DNA from: Rossellomorea marisflavi
GTDB taxonomy: Bacteria; Bacillota; Bacilli; Bacillales; Bacillaceae_B
DNA: 64,000 bases
Reading direction: 5' to 3'
NCBI RefSeq assembly: GCF_022170785.1
Contig: NZ_CP081870.1
Coordinates: forward strand, 1,972,001 to 2,036,000
The translations under genes were made by a program, and so were the position numbers. Below the pieces are notes generated by a model. That model saw only the letters and a program-made list of their open reading frames with translations, searched no databases and was not told the DNA's origin. Each line of letters starts with the position of its first letter. Position 1 is the first letter of the stretch. Of the stretch, positions 51,601-62,119 are shown in pieces.

Positions 51601-54003
51601 TTAAATTAAGTCGCAGTTTGTAATAAATGAGGTTGGACTGCCTTGCGATACAAACGGAACAAGGGTTTGGAAAGTAGTGGTTGTATTATCGGTAGCGAGG
51701 ATTTCCCAAGTAATCTGACCAGTTACTGTATTCAGAGTAGCGGTCACTTGCGCTTCGAATGTTCGTGAAGGACCATTATTTATCCGCCCGTTAATAACCC
51801 CCTCAACAGTAGCGATCGTTAACCCGGCCCCACAAGTAATTGAGGTGCGTCGTCCCTGTGTAAACTGAAAGTTCTCTCCGTTACCCGCGTTAAAGACGAA
51901 GTTGAAATTATCGACTGCTGGATTGCATATACCCTGTATTCCTTCTCCACACTCAACGACTGTAATGTTGAGTGTGCCGGTGTAATCGGTTGTGTTGCCA
52001 AATTGGGTAACACGGATTTGCGCACCCGGTTGAGCCCCGCCTTGTGTGTTTAACCTGAAACGACATGGACAATCTTCCGGAGGAAATGGACAATCAACCG
52101 ATACGTTTACAGGACCGGCAGTAACGTCTTGCCCACCGACTGTTGCAGAGGCTGTAATTGTCACCGTCTCCACAGCACCAACTGCAGGTTGAACGGTGGC
52201 GGTGTAAGACCCGTCAGCCTGAGTGATGGCTGGATTAGGATTAACAAAGACATTGTTGCCAGGGGAAGCGACCGTGAAGATTACCGGTATGCCAGCCACT
52301 GGAGAACCGTCACATAATAAAGTGCCGTTTATAGGAGCTCCGTCGCACCCCACTACGATACCTGGAGGAACTAGGGTTAAGGAAGGATTCGCACATTCAA
52401 GGCAACTGGCGCGGACGTAAGCTGTCGTGGAAATCGGGATATTATTGACTTCAGCACTGGCAGTGATCGGTACTCCCTCCTGCACATCTGTGCCAAATGG
52501 AACCGTAGCTAGACTTTGGAATTCTCCGTTTTGATCGGTTAAGACTTGAGATGGTGTAAACTCGACCAAGGAACTTGAAAGCGTTACTTCAACATTTGGA
52601 ACCGGTGTGCCTTCACATAACACTCGACCAGTGATTGGCTTGCTGCAACTGATTGGAGATGGGTTATCGAGCTGAATGATTGGATTCACGCATTCACAAT
52701 CGACTAGGACATTTCTTGTAGGGGATGAAGTCGGAATGCCACCTACTATTGTAGAGGCTTGGATGGTAATAAGCTCGCTAGCTCCGACACTTGGAAGGAT
52801 TGTAGCTGTATATGTTCCGTCAGCCCCGGTTATGACCGGATTTGGTGATATGATAACTTCGGCTTCAGGTGGGAAAATGGTGAATGAAATCGGTGCGCCT
52901 GAAATCGGCTGACCATCACAAGTAAGTTGGCCGGTGATTTGATCCCCCTCACATCCTACTGTCTCTGCCGGTACGTTTAACGTAAGAATTGGATTGGTGC
53001 AATTTTCACACCCAGCAATGACCGTGCCAGTAGCAGATACAGGAATACCAAAAGGGGTTGCAGTTGCCGTATACGAAACGGTTTGATTTGGGGTTCCTGG
53101 TGCAACCGTGACAACACTTGAAAATTCACCGTTTTGATTTGTCACAGAGGTCGGAGTCGTGAAGTTTAAGATAGGATTTCCGGAAAAAGTGACGGGTACA
53201 TTCGGTATTGGAGTGCCGTTGCATGTTAAGCGACCTGAAAGGGTACCATTACAGCTGATTTGCATAACCTCATCCAAATCAATGGTCGGATTATCACATG
53301 GTGGGCAGATGACTCGAATGGATTGGGGAGTGGTACTGACGACTATGCCACCTACAGTTGTTGTGGCTGTTAATATAATGGTTTCATCTACTCCCCTAAA
53401 TGGAAGGAGGGTGGCTGTATATTCCCCGTTAACTCCAGTGGTAGCTGGATTGGGATTGACAACGACCCTTCCCGAAGAGCTCTGAACAGTGAAGCTAATA
53501 GCTGCACTTGGTATAGATTGGCCATCACATGTCAATCTTCCACTGATTTGAGCTCCTTGACACGTAACTACTTCAGTAATGGCGTTAATCGTTAACGTAG
53601 GGTTTTGACATACTATACACCCGACCCTGGTGGTGATACTTGTCGTATCGGTTTGTCCATTTATTTCAGTGGAAGCCGTGATGATGACATTTGGAGTAAT
53701 GGGAGTACCTCTCGGAATGGTAACGGTTGTGGTGAATTGACCAAAACGATTAGTAACAGGTCGTGGATTAGCAAAAATCAACCCTGGAAAAGACGATGAC
53801 AACTCTACAATTTGTAAACTCAGAGGTCGCATATCACATAACACCCGTCCAGTAATGGTCCCAGTGCAGCTAATGGCTACGATTTGATCCAACTGAATCA
53901 TGGGGTTTATACAATCCGCAGGAAAAATGTCAGGACAGCCTTTTGGAGCTAACCTTTGAATACATAAATTTTCAACGTTATCTTTTTTTTCTTCATTAAA
54001 CAA
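51601..54003 (-). CDS. Large spore-surface-type protein with six Cys-linked Ig-like domains
   Basis: 800 residues from TTG 54003, chosen because AGAGGAG lies 8 bases upstream; TTG 54033 is less well placed. No signal peptide. Six Ig-like (Big-type) domains of about 100 residues alternate as A-B-A-B-A-B. Most linkers are CxxC-x-NP (CIVCQNP, CPPCDNP, CENCTNP, CLECANP), and each domain has a second Cys in a G[RQT]L[TL]C-[DN]G type strand. The C-terminal 140 residues (CPCRFRLNTQGG ... RRTSITCGAGLT) form a separate domain. A sigma-K-like promoter lies just upstream. Likely a mother-cell protein cross-linked by disulfides into a spore filament or outer layer; this is inference. Confidence 0.8.
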   Translation of the reverse strand: MFNEEKKDNVENLCIQRLAPKGCPDIFPADCINPMIQLDQIVAISCTGTITGRVLCDMRPLSLQIVELSSSFPGLIFANPRPVTNRFGQFTTTVTIPRGTPITPNVIITASTEINGQTDTTSITTRVGCIVCQNPTLTINAITEVVTCQGAQISGRLTCDGQSIPSAAISFTVQSSSGRVVVNPNPATTGVNGEYTATLLPFRGVDETIILTATTTVGGIVVSTTPQSIRVICPPCDNPTIDLDEVMQISCNGTLSGRLTCNGTPIPNVPVTFSGNPILNFTTPTSVTNQNGEFSSVVTVAPGTPNQTVSYTATATPFGIPVSATGTVIAGCENCTNPILTLNVPAETVGCEGDQITGQLTCDGQPISGAPISFTIFPPEAEVIISPNPVITGADGTYTATILPSVGASELITIQASTIVGGIPTSSPTRNVLVDCECVNPIIQLDNPSPISCSKPITGRVLCEGTPVPNVEVTLSSSLVEFTPSQVLTDQNGEFQSLATVPFGTDVQEGVPITASAEVNNIPISTTAYVRASCLECANPSLTLVPPGIVVGCDGAPINGTLLCDGSPVAGIPVIFTVASPGNNVFVNPNPAITQADGSYTATVQPAVGAVETVTITASATVGGQDVTAGPVNVSVDCPFPPEDCPCRFRLNTQGGAQPGAQIRVTQFGNTTDYTGTLNITVVECGEGIQGICNPAVDNFNFVFNAGNGENFQFTQGRRTSITCGAGLTIATVEGVINGRINNGPSRTFEAQVTATLNTVTGQITWEILATDNTTTTFQTLVPFVSQGSPTSFITNCDLI

Positions 54004-54045
54004 TTGCGTTTCTCCTCTCAGTAAATAAGTCAAATCTTCACCATC

Positions 54046-54072
54046 AACATATGAAGATAGAGAAACGTAGGT
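54046..54072 (-). promoter_or_regulatory. Sigma-K-like promoter (minus strand)
   Basis: On the minus strand AC, 17 bases, CATATGTT. It lies about 43 bases before the TTG at 54003, with the AGAGGAG site in between. Confidence 0.5.
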
Positions 54073-54110
54073 ACGCCCTTTTTATATGTTCCAATGCTAT
54101 AAGAAAAAAA

Positions 54111-54149
54111 GGGTGGAATTACGGGTGAATCCACCCACAAAACACCCAC
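54111..54149. promoter_or_regulatory. Possible arm-type recombinase sites, right end
   Basis: CACCCAC at 54132-54138 and 54143-54149, plus inverted GGGTG at 54111 and 54123. Counterpart of the left-end heptamers. Between here and the right repeat (54150-54277) no gene is visible. Confidence 0.4.
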
Positions 54150-54277
54150 ACTTTTAATAGAAGTTACTATATAATATCGAAAGATTTTTTTTGAAGCCCC
54201 ATTATATCAACAATTAATCAAAGTTATTATATGGAATTCTCCCAGGAAATCTAATCCGTACTCAAGTAACCCTTGGA

Positions 54278-54311
54278 AGCGCGAGCAATATATCCAAATG
54301 TATTAATCTAT
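54278..54311 (+). repeat. Right attachment-type direct repeat
   Basis: Identical 34 bases to 50159-50192, here not connected to an upstream glnA. It marks the right border of the island. Confidence 0.93.
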
Positions 54312-54313
54312 TG

Positions 54314-54356
54314 AAAAATCCCCCAGAAGGATCTCATCCTTCTGGGGGATTTTTGC
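54314..54356. terminator. Terminator, probably the original glnA terminator
   Basis: A perfect 19-bp stem (54314-54332 with 54336-54354) containing ATCCCCCAGAAGG/CCTTCTGGGGGAT and a 3-base loop. It directly follows the right repeat, where the chromosomal glnA downstream region would be. Confidence 0.88.
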
Positions 54357-54508
54357 AGTTTAGCCAAAATGAGTTTATCGCAAACTCCAGCTGCAACAGG
54401 TTGTGAATGCTCATTAGAGTATTTGAAATTGGAACGACTACTATATAACCAATGGTTTCGATGAGAGTAAAAGGAAATTGTCCGCTAATAAAAGGATGAT
54501 CATAGGGG

Positions 54509-54535
54509 AAACGGATGCCTGGGCATCCGTTTTGC
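54509..54535. terminator. Terminator of the SulP gene
   Basis: Perfect 11-bp stem AAACGGATGCC/GGCATCCGTTT, close to the 3' end of the minus-strand transporter gene. Confidence 0.8.
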
Positions 54536-54544
54536 ATTGATTCA

Positions 54545-56002
54545 TTAAGCTGTTAAAGTCGTTTTTTGGTCTATCAACAGTAAGGAGTCCTGAATCTTTT
54601 TACTTGATGAGCTAAGTCCGATCGTTTCTACTTCACACCCCTGGTCTTTGAACTTCGTCAAAACTTTGGCAAGGGCTGCCACAGCGGACTCATCCCAGAT
54701 CTGTGCACCGGTAAAATCGATTTTGACATGTTGTACCTCATCAGACAATTGGAATGCACCCACAAGCGTATCCACGGATGCAAAGAACAATTGACCCTCC
54801 ACTTTAAAATGACGATTCACACCCTCCACTTTTTCCGTCACCTTCAGCTTGGATATCTTGGCCACAAAGAACATGGCGCTGAGCAATACCCCTGCAATGA
54901 CCCCTTTTGAGAGGTCGTGAGTGGCAACCACGATGGCGACGGTGATGAGCATCACTGCGGCATCTGCTTTAGGGGCTTTCCTGATGTAACGGAATGATGA
55001 CCAGTCGAACGTACCGATAGAGACCATGATCATGATTCCGGCGAGAACCGCCATGGGGATCTTCACGACGAAATCCCCAAGTACGATGATTAGGAACATC
55101 AGGAAAGAGCCTGCAACAAAGGTGGATAATCGCCCCCGTCCACCTGATTTTACATTGATCACCGACTGACCGATCATCGCGCATCCGGCCATCCCACCGA
55201 AGAATCCATTGATAATATTGGCGATTCCCTGACCCCTTGCTTCCTGATTTTTATTGCTGTCCGTATCCGTCATGTCATCTACGATGGAAGCCGTCATAAG
55301 GGATTCGAGTAATCCTACAATCGCGAGGGCGAGTGAGTAGGGTAAAATGATACTCAATGTCTCAAGTGAGAACGGGATATCGGGAAGGAAGAACGATGGC
55401 AAGGTCTGACGTATCGTCCCGAGATCTCCCACGGTCCTCAAGTCTGCTTTTGAAATCAAGGCAATGGCAGTAAGCACCACAATAGCCACTAGGGGTGAGG
55501 GGATGGATTTTACGAATCGGGGGAGCACATACACAACCACCAATGTCACCGCCACAAATACATAGGTCATCCCATTAATGTTGAAAAAGTGAGGCACTTG
55601 AGCTGAAAAAATCAGAATGGCCAAAGCATTCACGAATCCGATCATCACAGCGCGTGGGATGAATTTCATGAGCCTTGCGATTTTACATACCCCGAACAGG
55701 AGTTGGATGACTCCTGTCAGGATAGTGGCTGCCAACAGATAGTTTAACCCATAATCTTTGACAAGAGGGACCATGACAAGGGCCATGGCACCGGTAGCAG
55801 CAGAAATCATGGCAGGTCTTCCGCCGACAAAGGAAATGATGACGGCAATACAAAAAGAAGCGTATAGCCCGACCATTGGATCGACACCGGCTATGATGGA
55901 AAAGGCAATGGCCTCAGGAATGAGCGCAAGGGCTACGACGATTCCCGAAAGGATGTCTCCCCTGACATTCGAAAACCATTGTTGTTTTATGGTATTCTTC
56001 AT
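54545..56002 (-). CDS. SulP family anion transporter with STAS domain
   Basis: 485 residues. [21 protein letters not shown] and VGLYASF are the SulP signature, about 12 membrane segments follow, and [20 protein letters not shown] is conserved. A short cytoplasmic STAS domain (about 390-485) has [19 protein letters not shown]. It may carry sulfate, bicarbonate or another anion. ATG follows AGAGGTGA. Confidence 0.92.
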   Translation of the reverse strand: MKNTIKQQWFSNVRGDILSGIVVALALIPEAIAFSIIAGVDPMVGLYASFCIAVIISFVGGRPAMISAATGAMALVMVPLVKDYGLNYLLAATILTGVIQLLFGVCKIARLMKFIPRAVMIGFVNALAILIFSAQVPHFFNINGMTYVFVAVTLVVVYVLPRFVKSIPSPLVAIVVLTAIALISKADLRTVGDLGTIRQTLPSFFLPDIPFSLETLSIILPYSLALAIVGLLESLMTASIVDDMTDTDSNKNQEARGQGIANIINGFFGGMAGCAMIGQSVINVKSGGRGRLSTFVAGSFLMFLIIVLGDFVVKIPMAVLAGIMIMVSIGTFDWSSFRYIRKAPKADAAVMLITVAIVVATHDLSKGVIAGVLLSAMFFVAKISKLKVTEKVEGVNRHFKVEGQLFFASVDTLVGAFQLSDEVQHVKIDFTGAQIWDESAVAALAKVLTKFKDQGCEVETIGLSSSSKKIQDSLLLIDQKTTLTA

Positions 56003-56124
56003 ATTGTCACCTCTAAAAAATCATAAATTTTAATTCAATAGAAAACAGTTTATCACCGTTTTTCCCAAAAGTGAACCTTTTCGGGAAAAACAATTCCAAA
56101 CAGGAGAGGGGGAAGGAGATAGGT

Positions 56125-56667
56125 ATGATCATCGGATACTACAGACCGAGCAATGATGATCCTGAAGGACGGATTCAGGAGAAAAAACTGCTGGGAAAAA
56201 AATGTACGGTTCTATACAAGGAGGAACATTCTTCACCGAAGAGGAGAGTGAACTTGGAAGCACTGCTTGCAGAAGCAGGGCAGGGGGATACGGTCGTCGT
56301 GGCTTCTTTAATCGACTTTGCTGATTCCACCCGGCAGCTATTGGAACTGTTGAACGAGTTAGAAACGAAAGGGACACAGTTCATTTCCATATCTGAAGGG
56401 CTGTCGACCAGTCCTGGGAAGACGTACCGTTTTCAGGAGGTATTGGAGCATCTTATAAGCTTTCAAAGTGATGTGATCAGTGAAAGGACAAAAAAGGGCA
56501 TAGGAGAAGCGAAAGAAAAGGGAGTCAGTACGGGGCGACCGCGAAAGCCTGATGAAAACGTAAAAAAGGCCATAGCCATGTATGAATCAAAAACCTACAG
56601 CCTGGCAGAAATAAAAGAAAAAACGGGCATCAGTAAGTCCACTTTATACCGCTATCTTGAAAGATAG
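56125..56667 (+). CDS. Serine-recombinase-like protein with altered active site
   Basis: 180 residues. MIIGYYRPSNDDPEGRIQEK matches the resolvase N-terminus with its Ser, and TKKGIGEAKEKGVSTGRPRKP plus a C-terminal helix-turn-helix (SLAEIKEKTGISKSTLYRYL) complete a resolvase layout. The usual DRLGRS active-site arginines are replaced (LIDFADSTRQLL), so strand exchange is doubtful. ATG 56125 follows AAGGAGA; an upstream in-frame start at 56071 has no ribosome site. Possibly a DNA-binding protein derived from a resolvase. Divergent from the SulP gene and convergent with lexA. Confidence 0.8.
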   Translation: MIIGYYRPSNDDPEGRIQEKKLLGKKCTVLYKEEHSSPKRRVNLEALLAEAGQGDTVVVASLIDFADSTRQLLELLNELETKGTQFISISEGLSTSPGKTYRFQEVLEHLISFQSDVISERTKKGIGEAKEKGVSTGRPRKPDENVKKAIAMYESKTYSLAEIKEKTGISKSTLYRYLER

Positions 56668-56670
56668 AAG

Positions 56671-56710
56671 AAAAGGAGCTTCCGCCACATGTGACGGAAG
56701 CTCCTTTTAG
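56671..56710. terminator. Bidirectional terminator
   Basis: Perfect stem AAAAGGAGCTTCCG/CGGAAGCTCCTTTT between the resolvase-like gene and lexA. Confidence 0.9.
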
Positions 56711-56719
56711 CTTGTCATT

Positions 56720-57340
56720 TTAATGAACTTGACGGTAGACACCGACGACCTTGCCCAAAATGGATACATTGCGTAGGATGATCGGATCCATGGAGGAATT
56801 TTCAGGCTGAAGCCTCACGAAATCTCTTTCTTTGAAGAATCGTTTCACGGTCGCTTCATCTTCTTCCGTCATGGCGACTACGATCTCCCCATTGTTGGCG
56901 GTTTGCTGTTGCCTTACGATGACGAAATCCCCGTCGAGGATACCGGCTTCGATCATACTGTCACCCATGATTTCCAGCATGAAAGTATGCTCGTCAGCAG
57001 GAGCCATTCTTTCCGGGAGAGGAAAGTACTCTTCGACATTTTCAACCGCTGTGATCGGTTGACCGGCTGTGACTTTCCCGATGAGGGGAACATTCACAAC
57101 ATTATGGCGGGGGATCGAGTCTTCCACCAGGTCGAGGATCTCGATGGCTCTTGGCTTGGTCGGATCCCGGCGGATGAGGCCTTTGCTTTCGAGTCGGGCC
57201 AGATGGCCGTGGACAGTGGAGCTTGAGGCAAGTCCAACGGCTTCCCCGATCTCACGTACGGAAGGCGGATAGCCCTTTTCTTTTACGGAGCTTTTGATAT
57301 ATTCCAAGATATCCTGCTGCCGTTTGGATAGTTTTGTCAT
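56720..57340 (-). CDS. lexA: LexA repressor
   Basis: 206 residues. The N-terminal winged HTH reads [15 protein letters not shown] and [20 protein letters not shown]. The self-cleavage site is Ala-Gly in VTAGQP, with the catalytic Ser in [10 protein letters not shown] and the Lys in EATVKRFF. It represses the SOS regulon, including the divergent yneA operon. ATG 57340 with GAGGTG upstream is preferred over 57355. Confidence 0.97.
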   Translation of the reverse strand: MTKLSKRQQDILEYIKSSVKEKGYPPSVREIGEAVGLASSSTVHGHLARLESKGLIRRDPTKPRAIEILDLVEDSIPRHNVVNVPLIGKVTAGQPITAVENVEEYFPLPERMAPADEHTFMLEIMGDSMIEAGILDGDFVIVRQQQTANNGEIVVAMTEEDEATVKRFFKERDFVRLQPENSSMDPIILRNVSILGKVVGVYRQVH

Positions 57341-57375
57341 AGTCACGCACCTCAATCTATCGATCTTATGTTCCC

Positions 57376-57404
57376 ATTATAACATGGGGATGGGAACGAT
57401 ACAA
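57376..57404 (-). promoter_or_regulatory. lexA promoter
   Basis: On the minus strand TTGTAT, 17 bases, TATAAT. Its -35 end overlaps an SOS box, consistent with autoregulation. Confidence 0.75.
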
Positions 57405-57415
57405 ACATAAGTTCG
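57402..57415. promoter_or_regulatory. SOS (LexA) box 1
   Basis: CAAACATAAGTTCG, one change from the Bacillus GAAC-N4-GTTC core. Confidence 0.75.
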
Positions 57416-57431
57416 AATTTTTGATTGACTC

Positions 57432-57445
57432 CAAACGGATGTTCG
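57432..57445. promoter_or_regulatory. SOS (LexA) box 2
   Basis: CAAACGGATGTTCG, one change from the core. It lies between a TTGACT -35 (57425) and a TATTAT/TATGAT -10 (57446-57454) that would drive yneA. Confidence 0.75.
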
Positions 57446-57467
57446 TATTATGATGGATACAACAAAC

Positions 57468-57481
57468 AGAACAAACATTCG
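57468..57481. promoter_or_regulatory. SOS (LexA) box 3
   Basis: AGAACAAACATTCG, one change from the core, just before the yneA ribosome site. Three boxes between lexA and yneA is the B. subtilis arrangement. Confidence 0.65.
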
Positions 57482-57497
57482 TATGGAGGGGAACATT

Positions 57498-58483
<986 letters not shown>

Positions 58484-58552
58484 CCCTTGTCATCACCCTT
58501 TATATTTAGTAACATGTCGTTATACGTTACCGAAATTAAAGGGGTTTTATAG

Positions 58553-58783
58553 ATGCTTTCAAAAGAAAAAATGAACCGGATCAATGAATTGTCCAAAAAA
58601 TCCAAGTCTACCGGGCTTTCAGCAGATGAAGCGAAGGAACAGACCAGGTTGAGGAAAGAATATCTTGAGACGTTCCGTCAATCCATGAAAGGGACCATAG
58701 AGAATACCAGAATCTTTGATCCTGATGGGAATGAAGTGACGCCCAAGAAAATACAAGATATTCAAAACAAAAAGAAACACTGA
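58553..58783 (+). CDS. ynzC: YnzC family protein (DUF896)
   Basis: 76 residues, helical hairpin. KMNRINELSKKSKSTGLSAD and EQTRLRKEYLETFR are the family signature. Third gene of the SOS operon; function unknown. ATG follows AAAGGGGT. Confidence 0.94.
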   Translation: MLSKEKMNRINELSKKSKSTGLSADEAKEQTRLRKEYLETFRQSMKGTIENTRIFDPDGNEVTPKKIQDIQNKKKH

Positions 58784-58798
58784 TTGTAAGTCCATACT

Positions 58799-58832
58799 GG
58801 ATCACGCTGCCTTTTAAGCGTGGTCCTTTTTA
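58799..58832 (+). terminator. Terminator of the yneA operon
   Basis: GGATCACGCT pairs with AGCGTGGTCC (one G-T pair), then five T. Confidence 0.82.
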
Positions 58833-58916
58833 TTACGTCGAATGAATGAGGCAGTGGTGAATTCAGAATGGATATCGGTTTTAACAAAAAGAGAGACGTG
58901 GTATCATTCAAGATAG

Positions 58917-58945
58917 TTGTATAAACAGCCAAAGAAGATTAATAT
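58917..58945 (+). promoter_or_regulatory. Probable sigma-A promoter of tkt
   Basis: TTGTAT, 17 bases, TAATAT, 33 bases before the tkt start. Confidence 0.55.
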
Positions 58946-58977
58946 TAAGTAGAGATTGAAAAGGAAGGATGTCTGAC

Positions 58978-60984
58978 ATGTTTGATAAAACAGATCAATT
59001 AGCAATTAACACAATCCGAACGTTATCGATCGACGCGATCGAAAAGGCAAACTCCGGTCATCCGGGAATGCCGATGGGTGCAGCCCCTATGGCGTATGCC
59101 TTATGGACACGTTTCATGAACCATAACCCCAAAAATCCTCATTGGTTTAACCGTGACCGTTTTGTTCTCTCTGCAGGGCATGGGTCAATGCTTTTATACA
59201 GCTTGCTTCACCTTTCAGGCTACGATGTTTCCATGGACGACTTGAAGAATTTCCGTCAGTGGGGAAGTAAAACACCTGGACACCCTGAGTATAAACATAC
59301 AGCAGGTGTAGAAGCTACAACAGGCCCGCTTGGACAAGGAATCGCGATGGCGGTTGGTATGGCTATGGCTGAGAGACATATGGCAGCTACTTATAACAAA
59401 GAGGGCCACGACATCATCGATCACTTTACATACTCCATCTGTGGAGACGGAGATTTGATGGAGGGCGTTTCAGCTGAAGCAGCATCACTTGCTGCTCACT
59501 TGAAATTGGGCCGATTGGTCGTTCTTTATGATTCAAATGATATTTCCCTTGATGGGGAACTTGACAAATCATTCTCTGAAAGCGTCAAAGGACGTTTCGA
59601 ATCTTACGGCTGGCAATATGTCCGCGTGGAAGATGGAAATGATCTTGAGGAAATCTCTAAAGCCATTGAAGAAGCACAGGGTGATACAAACCGCCCTACC
59701 ATGATCGAAGTTAAAACGGTCATCGGCTACGGTGCACCTAATAAATCAGGTAAGTCTGCTGTTCATGGTGCTCCACTAGGGGAAGACGAGATGAAACTCA
59801 CCAAGGATTACTATAAATGGACGTTCGATCAAGACTTCCATGTTCCAGATGAAGTCTACGCCCGTTTTGAAGAGAAAATCCAACAGGCTGGAAGTGAGAA
59901 AGAGGAAGCATGGGCGAAGAAATTCGTAGCATATCAAGATGCTCTTCCAGAACTTTCAGCGCAGCTTGAAACAGCCATCAGAGGCGAATTGGCGGAAGGA
60001 TGGGATAAAGAAATCCCTGTCTACGAAGAAGGCAGTTCATTGGCAAGTCGTGCTTCTTCAGGAGACGTACTGAATGCCATCGCTAAAAACCTGCCGACGT
60101 TCATCGGTGGATCTGCTGACCTTGCAGGTTCAAACAAAACGAACATCAAGGGTGAAGCAGACTTCTCTGCAGAATCGTATGATGGGCGAAACATCTGGTT
60201 CGGTGTCCGTGAATTTGCCATGGGTGCGGCTATGAACGGTATGGCCCTTCACGGCGGCCTGCAGGTGTTTGGCGGAACATTCTTTGTGTTCAGTGATTAT
60301 CTGCGTCCTGCCATCCGTTTGGCGGCTCTGATGGGACTACCGGTCACATACGTATTCACTCATGACAGTATCGCAGTTGGAGAAGATGGACCTACGCATG
60401 AGCCTGTAGAACAGCTTGCTTCACTTCGTGCACTTCCGAATCTATCTGTCATCAGACCGGCAGATGGCAACGAAGTAGCGGCTGCGTGGAGGCTTGCTGT
60501 TGAGTCCAAAGATCAGCCGACCATGCTTGTCCTTTCACGTCAGAATCTGCCGACCATGAAGTCTTCTGCTGATAAAGCGTATAACGGTGTAAGTAAGGGT
60601 GCGTATGTAGCATCTCCGGCTGGTAAGGAACAGCCTGATGCGATTTTGATTGCTACCGGTTCGGAAGTGGGTCTTGCCATGGACGCTCAAAAAGCACTTG
60701 AAAAAGACGGGATCAATGCATCGGTTGTCAGCATGCCTTCATGGGACCGTTTCGAAAAACAATCTGCGGAATACAAGGAATCCATCCTTCCGAAGAGCGT
60801 GAAGAAACGTCTTGCCATCGAAATGGGCTCTCCACTCGGATGGGACCGTTACGTCGGTGATGAAGGTGACATCCTCGCTATTGACGGATTCGGTGCCTCA
60901 GCGCCTGGAGAAAAAGTGATGGAAGAGTACGGATTTACAACAAATAATGTTGTGTCCCGTATTAAAGCCTTACTTCAAAAGTAA
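58978..60984 (+). CDS. tkt: Transketolase
   Basis: 668 residues. [20 protein letters not shown] and [10 protein letters not shown] start the ThDP-binding domain; [13 protein letters not shown] is the ThDP/Mg motif; [17 protein letters not shown] is the transketolase signature. It links the pentose phosphate pathway and glycolysis. ATG 58978 is 9 bases after AAGGAAGG; ATG 58969 directly abuts that site. Confidence 0.97.
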   Translation: MFDKTDQLAINTIRTLSIDAIEKANSGHPGMPMGAAPMAYALWTRFMNHNPKNPHWFNRDRFVLSAGHGSMLLYSLLHLSGYDVSMDDLKNFRQWGSKTPGHPEYKHTAGVEATTGPLGQGIAMAVGMAMAERHMAATYNKEGHDIIDHFTYSICGDGDLMEGVSAEAASLAAHLKLGRLVVLYDSNDISLDGELDKSFSESVKGRFESYGWQYVRVEDGNDLEEISKAIEEAQGDTNRPTMIEVKTVIGYGAPNKSGKSAVHGAPLGEDEMKLTKDYYKWTFDQDFHVPDEVYARFEEKIQQAGSEKEEAWAKKFVAYQDALPELSAQLETAIRGELAEGWDKEIPVYEEGSSLASRASSGDVLNAIAKNLPTFIGGSADLAGSNKTNIKGEADFSAESYDGRNIWFGVREFAMGAAMNGMALHGGLQVFGGTFFVFSDYLRPAIRLAALMGLPVTYVFTHDSIAVGEDGPTHEPVEQLASLRALPNLSVIRPADGNEVAAAWRLAVESKDQPTMLVLSRQNLPTMKSSADKAYNGVSKGAYVASPAGKEQPDAILIATGSEVGLAMDAQKALEKDGINASVVSMPSWDRFEKQSAEYKESILPKSVKKRLAIEMGSPLGWDRYVGDEGDILAIDGFGASAPGEKVMEEYGFTTNNVVSRIKALLQK

Positions 60985-60993
60985 AACATCCTG

Positions 60994-61024
60994 AGCCGGC
61001 TCATCCATTGAGCCGGCTTTTTTT
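60994..61024 (+). terminator. Terminator after tkt
   Basis: Perfect stem AGCCGGCTCA/TGAGCCGGCT and seven T. Confidence 0.92.
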
Positions 61025-61038
61025 AGGTGGTGTACATG

Positions 61039-61494
61039 ATGGAGATCAAATGTGAACATCAAAAAGAGCGGAGTGCCTTCGTCCCCCTGTTGATGCTTGC
61101 CGATGAATCAGAAGCTGCAGTAAGAAGTTATCTTGAAGATGGGGAAGTATACAGCTTCTCATGCGATGGAGAAAACGTCGGGATCATGCTCTTAGTGGAA
61201 TTGGATTCAACCATGATCGAGATAAAAAACATGGCAGTCGTAGCCTCATTCCGTGGAAAGGGGATCGGCCGGCAGATGATCGAGTCGATAGAAAAGAAGG
61301 TCAGGAATTCAGGATATCGTACCATCCTTGTAGGGACATCCAATTCGTCCATCGGCAATCTGATGTTCTATCAAAAATGCGGTTTCCGATTCGAAGCCAT
61401 CAAAAAGGACTTCTTCCTCGACTATCCGCAGCCATTCTATGAAAATGGAATAAGAGGGTTGGACATGGTGATGCTGAAAAAAGAATTGGTATGA
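61039..61494 (+). CDS. GNAT family N-acetyltransferase
   Basis: 151 residues. IEIKNMAVVASFRGKGIGRQMIES carries the acetyl-CoA pyrophosphate loop RGKGIG, and NLMFYQKCGFRFE is the usual motif B. The substrate is unknown. AGGTGGTG lies 7 bases before ATG 61039 (ATG 61036 also possible). Confidence 0.88.
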   Translation: MEIKCEHQKERSAFVPLLMLADESEAAVRSYLEDGEVYSFSCDGENVGIMLLVELDSTMIEIKNMAVVASFRGKGIGRQMIESIEKKVRNSGYRTILVGTSNSSIGNLMFYQKCGFRFEAIKKDFFLDYPQPFYENGIRGLDMVMLKKELV

Positions 61495-61502
61495 AACGGC
61501 GA

Positions 61503-61509
61503 TTCGACA
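61503..61509. promoter_or_regulatory. Spo0A box before sirA
   Basis: TTCGACA, the reverse complement of the consensus 0A box TGTCGAA. A TATACT -10 candidate follows at 61563. sirA is a known Spo0A target in B. subtilis. Confidence 0.6.
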
Positions 61510-61596
61510 AAACTAGTCCATCTTCTCAACAAATTCTGACAACTCCCCTTTCTATGTTTGGGTATACTGAATAGTATAATGGGAGGGGGAGTAACT

Positions 61597-62034
61597 GTGC
61601 GACGCTATCAGGTCTATTGGATTGCAGAGGAGTTTGCCCAGCATTTTTACGGTAGGGAACGGATGTTTCACCAGCTTTTCAACGAAATGGAGAGTTCCAC
61701 CGGGGAACTGCACACCATCATTTCAAAACAAGTGGAGTATATTACAAGACCGATTCCATACCTCCCGACGAGACGCTTTATACAAAATGAATTACTATCG
61801 GTACAAGGTTCCGGTTGGGACGATGATAGAGCCATGATCCTACAGGAGTCATCCGGGGTCTCTCTCGAATTAAAAGAGAGAGCGTTGACGATTCATGCAT
61901 GGGGTCTGGATGAATCAGAGTATATTTTCTTTGAAATCCTAAGAAGACATATGGGATACTTATTGGCTGTAGACATCCAAAATGAACGTTTTGGATGGTT
62001 AAAGCCAATAAAACAAAGAAAATTTATATATTAA
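61597..62034 (+). CDS. sirA: Sporulation inhibitor of replication SirA
   Basis: 145 residues. RRYQVYWIAEEFAQHFYGRE, ISKQVEYITRPIP and a C-terminal FGWLKPIKQRKF match SirA/YneE. SirA binds DnaA and blocks new rounds of replication during sporulation. GTG 61597 with GGGAGGGGGAG upstream is preferred to the longer reading from 61558. Confidence 0.93.
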   Translation: MRRYQVYWIAEEFAQHFYGRERMFHQLFNEMESSTGELHTIISKQVEYITRPIPYLPTRRFIQNELLSVQGSGWDDDRAMILQESSGVSLELKERALTIHAWGLDESEYIFFEILRRHMGYLLAVDIQNERFGWLKPIKQRKFIY

Positions 62035-62119
62035 TTAAGAAATTATGACAGAAATATTGTATAATCTTCTTTGGTTTAGTACACTTTTATAAGGACAACA
62101 TGAAGGAGGAAGTAATCGT

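Larger units (their letters stand above)
50159..54311. mobile_element. Genomic island integrated at the 3' end of glnA
   Basis: The two copies of a perfect 34-bp direct repeat (50159-50192 and 54278-54311) are 4119 bp apart and correspond to the glnA 3' end. Weaker similarity extends about 20 bases further 5' (CCGTAC.CAAGT). The insert is visibly AT-richer than its flanks. It encodes an Ena-like protein, a broken XRE regulator and a giant Ig-repeat protein. A terminator follows each repeat copy: the one at 54314 is probably the original glnA terminator, that at 50194 came with the island. No integrase is inside, so it is a non-autonomous or decayed element. Confidence 0.85.
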
